Part shown: positions 52,962 through 63,600 of the stretch, one piece after another
How the letters are laid out: every line of letters begins with the position of its first letter
Numbering within the stretch: the stretch's first letter is position 1
Source of the DNA: Oceanihabitans sp. 2_MG-2023
GTDB lineage: Bacteria; Bacteroidota; Bacteroidia; Flavobacteriales; Flavobacteriaceae
Direction of reading: 5' to 3'
DNA: 64,000 bases
Assembly: GCF_030547245.1 (NCBI RefSeq)
Contig: NZ_JAUOQT010000001.1
Location: 839,101-903,100, forward strand
Made by a program: the position numbers and the translations under genes
The notes under the pieces: generated by a model
Database searches by the model: none
Told to the model about the DNA's origin: nothing
Seen by the model: only the letters and a program-made list of their open reading frames with translations

Positions 52962-53912
52962 TTAGTCTTTATTTTTACCTAAATGTAGAAGCATTTCTTT
53001 GGTAATATCGTTTAAAGAAAAAGCGTGTTTCCAGTTCCAATCTTGTCTTGCGGAAGCATCATCTATACTTTTTGGCCAAGAATCTGCAATGGCTTGTCTA
53101 AAGTCTGGTTTATAGGTTATTTTAAATTCTGGAATTTGTTCTTGAATAGCAGCAGCTATTTCTTTAGGTGTAAAACTAATTGCAGATAAATTATAAGAAG
53201 ATCTAATTTTAATCGTGTCTGTATCAGCTTGCATGATATCTATTGTTGCTTTAATAGCATCATCCATAAACATCATTGGTAGTTTGGTGTTTTCACTTAA
53301 AAAACACTCGTATTTTTTGTTTTTAATGGCTTCATGGTAAATTTCTACTGCATAATCTGTGGTTCCTCCTCCAGGCAACGTTTTCCAGCTAATAATTCCT
53401 GGATAACGAATACTTCTTACATCTACATCGTACTTTTCATGGTAATACTCGCACCAACGTTCTCCAACTTGTTTTGTGATTCCGTATACGGTTGAAGGTT
53501 CCATGATAGTATGTTGTGCTGTGTTTTCCTTTGGTGTTGTAGGCCCAAAAACAGCTATGCTTGATGGCCAAAAAACATGATCTATTTGTTTTGCCTTTGC
53601 TAAATTTAATACATGAAAAAGAGAGTTCATGTTTAAATCCCAAGCCTCCATTGGGTATTTTTCTCCTGTTGCACTTAATAAAGCTGCCATTAAGTATACA
53701 GTTTTTACATTATGATTAATACAACAATCTTTAATAGCATTAAAATTCTTTGCATCTAAAATTACAAAAGGACCAGAATTGACTAACTCTAATTTTCTAG
53801 TATTTATGTCGCTTGCAATCACATTTTCTACACCATAAATATCTCTTAGTTTATAGGTGAGCTCCGAACCAATTTGCCCGCAAGCACCAATAATTAAAAT
53901 TTTTGAAGTCAT
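52962..53912 (-). CDS. L-threonine 3-dehydrogenase, SDR type
   Basis: The protein has 316 residues of the extended short-chain dehydrogenase family. The NAD motif is GACGQIG (9-15) and the catalytic Tyr143/Lys147 lie in TVYGITKQ. The characteristic YPGIISWKTLPGGGTTDYAVEIYH identifies the threonine dehydrogenase branch rather than a sugar epimerase. It oxidises L-threonine to 2-amino-3-oxobutyrate with NAD. It is a monocistronic gene with a promoter element at 53935-53942. Confidence 0.92.
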   Translation of the reverse strand: MTSKILIIGACGQIGSELTYKLRDIYGVENVIASDINTRKLELVNSGPFVILDAKNFNAIKDCCINHNVKTVYLMAALLSATGEKYPMEAWDLNMNSLFHVLNLAKAKQIDHVFWPSSIAVFGPTTPKENTAQHTIMEPSTVYGITKQVGERWCEYYHEKYDVDVRSIRYPGIISWKTLPGGGTTDYAVEIYHEAIKNKKYECFLSENTKLPMMFMDDAIKATIDIMQADTDTIKIRSSYNLSAISFTPKEIAAAIQEQIPEFKITYKPDFRQAIADSWPKSIDDASARQDWNWKHAFSLNDITKEMLLHLGKNKD

Positions 53913-53934
53913 TAAATTATATGTTTTAGGTGCT

Positions 53935-53942
53935 CAAAAATA
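53935..53942 (-). promoter_or_regulatory. -7 promoter element for threonine dehydrogenase
   Basis: The minus strand reads TATTTTTG, matching TAnnTTTG, 22 bases upstream of the start at 53912. Confidence 0.5.
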
Positions 53943-54023
53943 GCAAGATTTTAAAGAAGAAAATGTAAAAAACACAAAATAATAACTATATAAAGTATTT
54001 AATAATAAAAGTAAAGAATACGA

Positions 54024-54031
54024 TATATTTG
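54024..54031 (+). promoter_or_regulatory. -7 promoter element for the lipoprotein pair
   Basis: TATATTTG matches TAnnTTTG, 21 bases upstream of the ATG at 54053. Confidence 0.55.
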
Positions 54032-54052
54032 TAAAATAATAGTTGATAACAA

Positions 54053-54568
54053 ATGAAAGCATTACTATATATTACCTTGTTTTTTTGTGTTTTTTCTTGT
54101 AAAAAAACAGATGTAACACAAAATGTAGAAGAAGTGAAAGATGAAACTTCTTTAAAAATAACGAAAGAAGATATTTCTAAGTTAAATTATACCGCATTTA
54201 TTTTAGATTCTAGAACTAAAAATTCGTCCGAGTTTTGGCAAAAATATGCGGAACTAGACGAGGTCGTATCTAAAGTTAATCAAGCAGATTTGTCTTTTTT
54301 TAAAGAGAATAATGAAGTGTTAATAGCCTTTGTTAAAGATTTAAAAGAAACCATACCCGAAGAGGTTGATACACCACATATTAATGCCAGGTTAATTGCT
54401 TTAGAGACCCAAATGTTAAAACTAGAAGGTGTTGCAAATTTATCACAACCTAAAAAAGAAGAAGTGCTTTTAGTGGTTAGAGATTTTTTAACAGCCTTCT
54501 CAAACCTTAATCTTCAAATAAATAAAAAGATTGAAAAAGAATCACAAAACATTCAAAAACCATATTAA
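54053..54568 (+). CDS. Hypothetical lipoprotein (171 residues)
   Basis: A lipobox ends at Cys16 (FCVFSC). The mature part is helical (YAELDEVVSKVNQADLSFF, then LIALETQMLKLEGV) with no known motif. The next gene starts one base after its stop, so the two lipoproteins are co-translated. Confidence 0.72.
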   Translation: MKALLYITLFFCVFSCKKTDVTQNVEEVKDETSLKITKEDISKLNYTAFILDSRTKNSSEFWQKYAELDEVVSKVNQADLSFFKENNEVLIAFVKDLKETIPEEVDTPHINARLIALETQMLKLEGVANLSQPKKEEVLLVVRDFLTAFSNLNLQINKKIEKESQNIQKPY

Positions 54569-54569
54569 A

Positions 54570-55100
54570 ATGAAGTATTCATATATATTCTTTTTGCTTA
54601 TAATCGTTGCATCTTGTGGTGTAAAAGTGGATGAGGAAAAAGTGGTTTCCATTTCAGAAATAAAAAAAGAAATTCATACTAATTTAGATGCTTGGCATAA
54701 AGCTGCAGCAAATGCAGAATTTGATGCTTACTTTAATTTAATGAAAAAAGATGGCGTTTTTATAGGTACTGATGCTACCGAAAATTGGCAAAACGAAGCT
54801 TTTAGAACATTTTCAAAACCGTATTTCGATAAAGGAAAAGCTTGGAGTTTTACTGCATTAGAAAGAAATATTTATCTTTCTGAAGATAAAAAAATAGCTT
54901 GGTTTGATGAGCTACTTGATACACAAATGGAAATTTGTAGAGGTTCTGGTGTTTTAAGGTTAGAAGATAATACTTGGAAAATTGCACATTATGTTTTGTC
55001 TATTACAATTCCAAATAATACAGTTAATGAAGTGATTACTATCAAAAAAGAGTTTGATAGTTTATATACCAAAAAACTATTGAGTAAACCTTCATATTAA
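54570..55100 (+). CDS. NTF2-like (SnoaL/DUF4440-type) lipoprotein
   Basis: I start at the ATG at 54570 (MKYSYIFFLLIIVASC), which gives a clean lipobox with Cys16. A longer reading from 54531 would overlap the upstream gene and hide the signal. The mature protein has the pattern of the DUF4440/nuclear transport factor 2 superfamily: HTNLDAWHKAAANAEFDAYFNLMKKDGVFIGTDATENW and GSGVLRLEDNTWKIAHYVLS. Members may bind small ligands; here the ligand is unknown. Confidence 0.83.
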   Translation: MKYSYIFFLLIIVASCGVKVDEEKVVSISEIKKEIHTNLDAWHKAAANAEFDAYFNLMKKDGVFIGTDATENWQNEAFRTFSKPYFDKGKAWSFTALERNIYLSEDKKIAWFDELLDTQMEICRGSGVLRLEDNTWKIAHYVLSITIPNNTVNEVITIKKEFDSLYTKKLLSKPSY

Positions 55101-55191
55101 TTTATTAATTTTTTGTTAAAGATGTAACAGTATTTATAAATAACCATCTATTTAGTATTAAATTGTAATCAAAAATTAAACACCAATCAAA

Positions 55192-57282
55192 ATGAAAACC
55201 AACTTTAAAAACTTATCACTTCTTAGTGCAGTCGTTTTTTTAGGTCTTGTATCTTGTAAAGAAGAGGCTAAAAAAGAAATTGCTGTAGTAGAAACCACTC
55301 CTGGAATCAATTTAGATTACATGGATACTACAGTTCCTGCTAGCGAAGATTTTTTCAAACACGTTAATGGTAAATGGCTTGAAAATAACGAAATACCAGA
55401 CGATCAAGCAACTTGGGGAAGCTTTCAAGAACTCCGCAAAAAAACAGATGCAGATGCTTTAGCTATTTTAAAATCTGCTATGTCCGATAATAAAGATTTA
55501 GGAAACATACAAGTCCTTCCAGGATCCGACCAGGAAAAAGCAGTATTCTACTACCAAACTATAATGGATACTATTAGTAGAAATAAAGCTGGTATAGCTC
55601 CTGTTAAACCAATTTTAGCAAAAATTGAAGCCATTAAAAATATTGACGACTTACAAGCTTTCATGATAGAAATGGAACCTAAAGGTGGTGGCGGTTTATA
55701 CGGATTTGGTGTTGGTAGCGACCCTAAAGATAGTAACAGGAATGTTGCTTATTTAGGAGGAGGAAGTACTGGATTACCAGATAGAGATTACTATGTGAAA
55801 GACGATGAAGATTCTAAAGAAAAAAGAAAAAAATACGTTGCACATATTACTAGAATGTTTCAATACTTAGGCGATAGTGAAGCAGATGCGAATGCACAAG
55901 CAAATCAAATTTTAGCTTTCGAAACTAGATTAGAAGAAGCTAAAATGGATAAGGTAGATCGTCGTGATGCTCGTAAACGTTATAACCCTCGTTCTATTGA
56001 CGAAGTTCAAGAAATGGTTCCTGCTGTTAATTGGAAAAACTTTTTAAATGGTATTGGTGTAAAAGAATTAGACACAGTAATTATTGGAGATTTAGGATAC
56101 TTTAATCGATTACAAGAAGTTCTTGCTGATGGTAATGTAGAAGATTGGAAAACCTATTTAAAGTGGGATGCTTTTAATGGAGCTGCAGGATTGTTAAGTA
56201 CTGATATTGAAACTGCTAATTGGGAGTTTTACGGAAAAGAACTCAATGGCTCTAAAGCGCAAAGACCAAGAGACGAACGTGCCCTAGGATCCTTAAATAG
56301 AACCATCGGTGAAGCATTAGGTAAATTATATGTGGATAAAAAGTTTCCGCCTGAAGCAAAAGTGAATGCCGAAAAAATGATAAAGAATGTTATTTTAGCT
56401 TTCGAGCATAGAATCAATAAGCTAGAATGGATGAGTCCAGAAACCAAAGAAAAAGCTATTGAAAAACTAAGAGCAACTAAAGTGAAAATTGCTTATCCAG
56501 ACAAATGGAAAGACTATTCTGCATTGGCTGTTAATAGTGTTGAAGATGGAGGTACTTATCTTCAAAACTCTTTAAATGCTAGTGCATGGAATTTTCAAAA
56601 AGACTTAGATAAATTAGGAAAACCTGTAGATAAAAGCGAATGGTATATGGCACCACAAGTGGTAAATGCTTATTTTAACCCTGCTTATAATGAGATCGTT
56701 TTTCCTGCAGCTATTTTACAACCACCTTTTTATAATTATACTGCAGATGACGCTGTAAATTATGGGGGAATTGGCGCAGTTATTGGTCATGAGATTTCAC
56801 ATAGTTTTGATGACTCAGGTTCTCGTTATGATAAAGATGGAAACTTAAATAATTGGTGGACAGACGAAGATTTAAAACAGTTTGAAGGCTTAGGGAAAGC
56901 ATTAGCAGATCAATATAGTGCTATTGAAGTTTTACCTGAAACTAATATTAATGGTGAATTTACTCTAGGTGAAAACATAGGAGATTTAGGTGGTGTTCTT
57001 GCAGCTTATGATGCTATGCAAATGAGTTTTGAAGGAAACAAACCGGAAAATATCGATGGTTACACACCCGAACAACGTTTCTTTATGAGTTGGGCAACAG
57101 TATGGAGAATAAAAATGCGTGAAGATGCATTACGTACTAGAATAAAAACAGATCCGCATTCTCCAGGAATGAATAGAGCTGTACAACCACTTTTAAATGT
57201 AGATGCTTTTTATGAAGCATTTAATATTAAAGAAGGCGATAAAATGTACATCGCTCCAGAAGATAGGGTAAGAATTTGGTAG
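55192..57282 (+). CDS. M13-family zinc metallopeptidase (neprilysin/PepO-like) lipoprotein
   Basis: The protein has 696 residues with a lipobox ending at Cys22 (LGLVSC). The N-terminal domain has the M13 pattern PASEDFFKHVNGKWLENNEIP. The zinc site is HEISH (His533, Glu534, His537), with Glu594 in GENIGDLGGV as third ligand. NAYFNPAYNEIVFPAAIL is the typical substrate-binding NAY-containing strand. It should cut oligopeptides at the cell envelope. Terminator 57299-57334 follows. Confidence 0.95.
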   Translation: MKTNFKNLSLLSAVVFLGLVSCKEEAKKEIAVVETTPGINLDYMDTTVPASEDFFKHVNGKWLENNEIPDDQATWGSFQELRKKTDADALAILKSAMSDNKDLGNIQVLPGSDQEKAVFYYQTIMDTISRNKAGIAPVKPILAKIEAIKNIDDLQAFMIEMEPKGGGGLYGFGVGSDPKDSNRNVAYLGGGSTGLPDRDYYVKDDEDSKEKRKKYVAHITRMFQYLGDSEADANAQANQILAFETRLEEAKMDKVDRRDARKRYNPRSIDEVQEMVPAVNWKNFLNGIGVKELDTVIIGDLGYFNRLQEVLADGNVEDWKTYLKWDAFNGAAGLLSTDIETANWEFYGKELNGSKAQRPRDERALGSLNRTIGEALGKLYVDKKFPPEAKVNAEKMIKNVILAFEHRINKLEWMSPETKEKAIEKLRATKVKIAYPDKWKDYSALAVNSVEDGGTYLQNSLNASAWNFQKDLDKLGKPVDKSEWYMAPQVVNAYFNPAYNEIVFPAAILQPPFYNYTADDAVNYGGIGAVIGHEISHSFDDSGSRYDKDGNLNNWWTDEDLKQFEGLGKALADQYSAIEVLPETNINGEFTLGENIGDLGGVLAAYDAMQMSFEGNKPENIDGYTPEQRFFMSWATVWRIKMREDALRTRIKTDPHSPGMNRAVQPLLNVDAFYEAFNIKEGDKMYIAPEDRVRIW

Positions 57283-57298
57283 TAAAAAACTTATATAA

Positions 57299-57334
57299 AA
57301 AAAGAGCAGCTAATATTAGCTGCTCTTTTTTTAT
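57299..57334 (+). terminator. Rho-independent terminator after the M13 peptidase gene
   Basis: A palindromic stem (AGAGCAGCTA / TAGCTGCTCT with ATAT loop) flanked by A- and T-runs follows the stop by 20 bases. Confidence 0.9.
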
Positions 57335-57617
57335 ATAAACAAGCGAACCTCATAAAGAAAATGCTATAAATTGATACAATAATTTTGCACTTCATCTTAT
57401 AAAAAAGCAATTAAGTGTATTATGAACAAGAATTAGACTTGTTTTTTGTCGATAAAAATGCATTTAAACATAAAAAAATAGCATTTAATCGATTTTTTTG
57501 TGTTATTTTTTTTTTTTAGTCTTAAAGCTTTCTTAATTTTATAAACTTTATAGATTAAACATATTGTTATAATTACGATATGTTATACCCAACTAGATTT
57601 ATTTTATGTAATTGCTT
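57335..57617 (+). other. AT-rich leader region of the giant repeat protein gene
   Basis: This gap of 283 bases has no ORF of note. TAATTTTG at 57380-57387 fits the -7 consensus but is far (230 bases) from the start at 57618. TAGATTTA, closer to the start, matches all but the last base. I cannot choose the promoter from sequence alone. Confidence 0.4.
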
Positions 57618-60600
57618 ATGAAAAAAGTTACTTTATTTACATCAAAAACAAGTAAGGCCTATATTTTAATAGGAGCTTTTATTTATTTATTGTCAACTGT
57701 AAACTCTTTTGCTCAGTGTGATATCACAGTTATTTCAACATCAATGATTTCAGCTTGTAGTGATGGAGGTACAACTCCAGATCCAAGTGATGATACTTTT
57801 ACAGCAGACATAACGGTAACCTTCGATGCAGCTCCTGCTACAGGAAACCTTGTGTTGTCTGGAGATAGTGGCGCACAGACCGTCGATGTTACAACATTTA
57901 CTCCAGGAGTTATGTCTTATACATTCTCTGGAATTAATATGGCTGCAGACGGTACACCTATAGATATTACTGCGTCTTTTGTTGGGGATGCAACATGTAC
58001 ATCTACTTTTAATGAGCCTTCTGCAGGTTTAGCTCCAGCTTCCTGTAGTCCAGATTGTGAGATAACCAATATAACCGTTAGTGATATTTCAGCTTGTTCT
58101 GATGGTGGTACCCAAGGTGACCCTAGTGATGATACCTATACTGCAGATATTACAGTTACTTATTCTAATCCACCTTCTAGTGGAAATATAATACTTTCAG
58201 GGGATGGGACTAGAACCGAAGCTGTTGGTAGTATAGGTGCTACATCATATACTTTTCAAGATGTATCCATGCCTGCAGATGGTGGACCTATAGATGCTAC
58301 CGTAACTTTTTCTGGTGGTGTATCTACTTGTACTTTATCTGTTTCCACAGGAGCTGCTCCAGCTTCCTGTAGTCCAGATTGTATAATAAACGGTATTACT
58401 GCTAGTAATATTTCAATATGTAACGATGGAGGAACACAAGGCCCTGGAAATGAAGGAGACGATACTTTTACAGCAGATATAACAGTTACTTTCGATTTTG
58501 CACCTGCTACTGGTACTCTGGACTTAACAGGTGATGGAAGCGCGGCCGAGGGAGTTGGTACTTTAGATTCAGCAACATCACATACTTTTGTTGGTGTTCA
58601 ATTTAGTGCAGATGGTGGAGCGGTTGACTTAACTGCATCTTTTTCAGACGCATTTACTTCATGTGTATTTAATTTACCAAATACATTTACTGCACAGTCA
58701 CAATGTAGTGCCCCAGTAGGAGATGGAGGCTTAGTGATTAATAAAACGCATTGTGATTGGGGATATACTACTGATGATAGGTATAGAATACGTTATTCAG
58801 GAACATTAACTAATACGGGTTCAAATCCAGTATATAATATAAGTATAACAGATGATCTAGGAACACCATTTTTAGGTGATGCAAATATTGTAAATATTGT
58901 ATCTCGTTCTGCGGGACCACTAATGCCAACAGGTGTGACGCCAAATGGTTCTTTTAATGGAACTACTAATGAAGAGGTGATTATTATTGATACCTTAAGT
59001 GAATTAGATCCGGGTGAATCAATTCAATATGCTTTTTGTATAGAGGTTGATGCAGTCCCAGCGTTGGACGGGGCAACAGTAATTAATGAAATTTTTGCAA
59101 CCGCTAATGATGCGGTTACGGGAGATCCATTTATTACAAGTGCAACAGATGTAGAGTTATTTGAAGAAAACCTATCTATTTTAAGTGCAGGTCTAGAGAT
59201 AAGTGACGCAACGCCAGCTGTTAATACAGATGGAACATCAGATTTTTTCTATACCATTACATTAAGAAATTCCGGATCAGGCCCAGCTTCTAATATACAA
59301 TACGTAGACTCTTTTGATCATTTATTTGCGTCAGGAATACCAATTAATACGTTTGTGGTAACTCAACTTTCAGGAGTTTTAAATGCTAATCCAGGTTTTG
59401 ATGGAGGTTCTGGTCTTATTGGTACTTCTACAGATTTATTGATACCAGGTCAAACTATGGCAGCAAATACAAGTGCTTCCTATAGAGTAGACTTAAATGT
59501 AGGGCCTACGGGAAATCAAACAACAAGAAATACGCAAGGTGTGATTACTGGTGAGGATTCAGCCGGAACGGCAGTTTCAGATATTTCTAGAAGAAATTTA
59601 ACTGCAGAACATGATGATGAGCAATGTTTTTGTGAAGAAACTCCAGTGCAAATTTTATTTGCTCCAATTCCAGTTGTTACAAAAACAATAATAAATAATG
59701 ACCCAGCGGGTACATTAGGCAATAGAGATATTACCTTTCAAATAGAAATAGAAAATGACCCAACATCTCCTGTTGATATTTTTAATCTACAAGTTGTAGA
59801 TGATATCTCAGCAATGTGCCCTGGTAATATTGTAAGTGTAGGTGCCCCGCAAATAATAACCTCTACTGCTACGGTAGACCCGGTTTTAAATGCTTTTTAT
59901 ACAGGACAAGGACTAAATAATATTTTTGAAAATAATACAGGTCAATTCGCGCCTGGTGAAAGGTTGATTTTAACTATTGATGTTGAAATCACATTACCTT
60001 GTACCGGAGATAATACAGCAACTTTTACAGCAACCGATCCTAATGGAACTGTGGTAGGACCAGTTACTGATTCGGTTAGTATAAATAACCCTCCAGAAGC
60101 TGAAGATAATACGGATAATACAAATGTAGATACCCTAATTACAATTGATCCTTTGGATAATGATTCCGATCCAGATTCGGACCCAATAATAATTACTGAA
60201 GTAGATAATATGCCTATTACTGAAGGTGGAGCTCCTGTATTACTTTCAGATGGTACAATTGTTCAATACGTAGCAGGTGAATTGGAAATCACACCTCCAC
60301 CAGGAAGTAATACACCAATTTCTTTTCCTTATACTGTAGCAGATCCTCTAGGTAATGAAGATACAGCAAATATATTTATTACTATAAATACCTGTACAGT
60401 AGCAGTCATTTCTTTAACCAATATTGGGGCTTGCGATTCAAATGGTACAACAGGTGATAGTTCAGATGATACTTTTACAGCTGATGTTGTTGTAGAGTTT
60501 ACAAATCCACCAGGAGCTGGTAATCTTGATTTAACAGGAGCTGGAATTAATACATTTGTTCCTGTATCTGGATTATTTAGTTCAACACAACATACTTTTT

Positions 60601-63600
60601 CCGGATTAACTTTTTCTGCAGATGGTGCAGATGTAATCTTAACTGGAACTTTTGATAACCCAAGCGGTTGTACAGATACGCAAAACGCTGGAACTGCTCC
60701 GGATTCTTGTAGTGTTGCAGAAGCAGATATGGGTATCACAAAAACTTTAAATGAAAGTGGGCCTTTTGAAACAGGGGATACGGTTTCATGGAATATTGTT
60801 GTAAGTAATGATGGAACTGATACAGCTAATAACGTTATAGTAACAGACACTCCTACAAATGTGACAATAACAAATGTTTTAGGAGGAGGTTGTACAACGT
60901 TCCCTTGTAATGTGGGTACTGTTTTGGCTAATTCTCCAGCAAGTGATGTTACTATTGTTGTAACTGGTACAATTGATGGACCAGGAGCATTTACAAATGT
61001 AGCTTCTGTTTCAGCAGATGAAGTAGATGTCGATGTAACTAACGATACAGATGATGGTAGCGACGGAAATAATGATGGTGTAGCCACGGGAATTGCAGAT
61101 ATAAGTGTAACTAAAACTCTAGATACTCCTGCTCCTTATAATTCAGGTGATACAATTTCTTATACTATAGTAGTAAGTAATGACGGTCCAGATCCTGCTA
61201 ATAATGTTATGGTTACTGATACACCAACAAACTTAACTCTTACAAGTGTGTCGGGTGGTGGTCCAGTTTGTGTTGATTTTGATTGTAACCTTGGTACAAT
61301 TCCATCAGGAGGAAATATAACTCTTTTGGTAACGGGAACCATCGACGATGTTGGTGCATTCACTAATGATATTTCTGTTTTAGCAGATGAAACGGATCCA
61401 GATTTAACAAATAATATGGATGAAGATCCAGCAAATGGTGGTGTAGCTTCTGGAGTAGCAGATGTAGGTATTACAAAGACTTTAGATACAGTAGGTCCTT
61501 ACACAAGTGGTGATACAGTTACTTATACATTGGTTGTTAGTAATGCTGGTCCAGATATAGCAAATAATATTGTTGTTACTGATGCTCCTAATAATTTAAC
61601 CATTTCAAGTGTTTTTGGTGGTGGTTGTACAAGTTTCCCTTGTACAATTTCAAGTATTGCACCTGGAAGCCCTGCAAATGATGTAACTATAACAGTAACA
61701 GCAGTAATTAATGGTTCAGGTGCATTTACAAACAATGCTTCTGTGAGTGCAGATGAATTAGATAATAATCCTGTAAATGATACTGACGATGATGCTGCTA
61801 ATGGAGGGACAGCATCCGGAATAGCCGATTTAATAACAACGAAAGTACTTACTAGTGCAACTAATACACCAGCAGAAGGAGATACTGTTACTTATACAAT
61901 TTCAGTAGTTAACAATGGCCCTGATGATGCAACTAATGTTTCATTGTCTGATGTTATTCCTGTTGAATTGACAGCTACAGCTAATAATGGAAATACAGGT
62001 GGTGATCAACCTTCAACTTATCTATCGCCAAATTGGACTATTCCTTTTATAAGTAGTGGACAGTTTGTAACACTTATCATTGAAGGAACAGTTAACCTTG
62101 GTGAAGATGGTAATACAATAACAAATACAACAACAGCAGCTACAACACCAGATCAAGTAGATCCAACTACGGCTGGAGATGATTTAATAGAAAGCATCAC
62201 TGTTGATGGTTGTATTGATACCGATGGTGATGGTGATTGTGATAGTACAGATCCTGATCCAGCAGATCCATGCGTATTTACTGCAGGAAGTGTAGCAGAC
62301 ACATCAAATGCCATATGGCAAGCAGCAGATTGTGATGGTGATGGCGATCCAAACGGAACAGATCCAGACCCAACCGATCCATGTGAATTTACAGTTGGAA
62401 CTCCTGCTCCTACAAATCCAGGAACTCCTGGTTCTTCAGAACAAGCAGCGTATGATATATGGGCATTAGCCGATTGTGATGGTGATGGAGTAACAAATGG
62501 TCAAGAAGTTATTGATTTAACAAATCCTTATAATTCTTGTGAATATCTTCCGGTTAACCAAGATTATACAATAACAACTACAGAATTCCAAGATACAGAT
62601 TGTGATGGTGATGGTGTAACTAATGCAAATGAAATTGATCCGGATGGAAATGGTATAGATGATGGAAATGGAACCGATCCAGATGACCCATGTGAATATG
62701 AACCTTTATTAGTTACAGAAACACAAACAGGAGCTTGGATATTAGCAGATTGTGATGGAGATGGTGATCCAAATGGAAGTGATCCAGACCCAATCGATCC
62801 ATGTGTGTTTTCATCAGGAACAACATCTCCTACAGATCCTGTAGCACCAGGTACACCTGAACAAACAGCTTATGATATTTGGGCAGCAGCGGATTGTGAT
62901 GGTGATGGGGATTCCAACGGAACCGATCCAGATCCACAAGATCCATGTGTATTTACAGCAGGAAGTGTAGCAGATACGTCTAATGCCATCTGGCAAGCAG
63001 CGGATTGTGATGGCGATGGCGAAACAAATGGAACAGAAGATAATAATGGATCCGATCCAACCGATCCATGTAGTGTTAGTGGTACTCAAACAATTCCATC
63101 ACCAAGTGATCCAAACTATTCGGTTTGGGCAGCAGCCGATTGTGATGGCGATGGCGAGACCAATGGAGAAGAAATAATGAATGGTACAGAACCATTCGAT
63201 CCATGTAGTGTAACAAATCCAACAATCCCAACAAATCCAGGAACTCCAGGAAGTTCAGAACAAGCAGCTTATGATATTTGGGCAGCAGCGGATTGTGATG
63301 GCGATGGGGATTCCAACGGAACCGATCCAGACCCACAAGACCCATGTGTATTTACCGCAGGAAGTGTAGCAGATACATCTAATGCAATATGGCAAGCAGC
63401 AGATTGTGATGGCGATGGGGATTCCAACGGAACGGATCCAGATCCACAAGATCCATGTGTATTTACCGCAGGAAGTGTAGCAGATACGTCTAATGCCATC
63501 TGGCAAGCAGCGGATTGTGATGGTGATGGGGATTCCAACGGAACCGATCCAGATCCACAAGATCCATGTGTGTTTACAGCAGGAAGTGTAGCAGATACGT

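Noticed and set aside
52962..53912. UDP-glucose 4-epimerase for the polysaccharide locus
   Set aside because: The SWKTLPGGGTTDY stretch is typical of SDR threonine dehydrogenase and the gene is 35 kb away from the locus.
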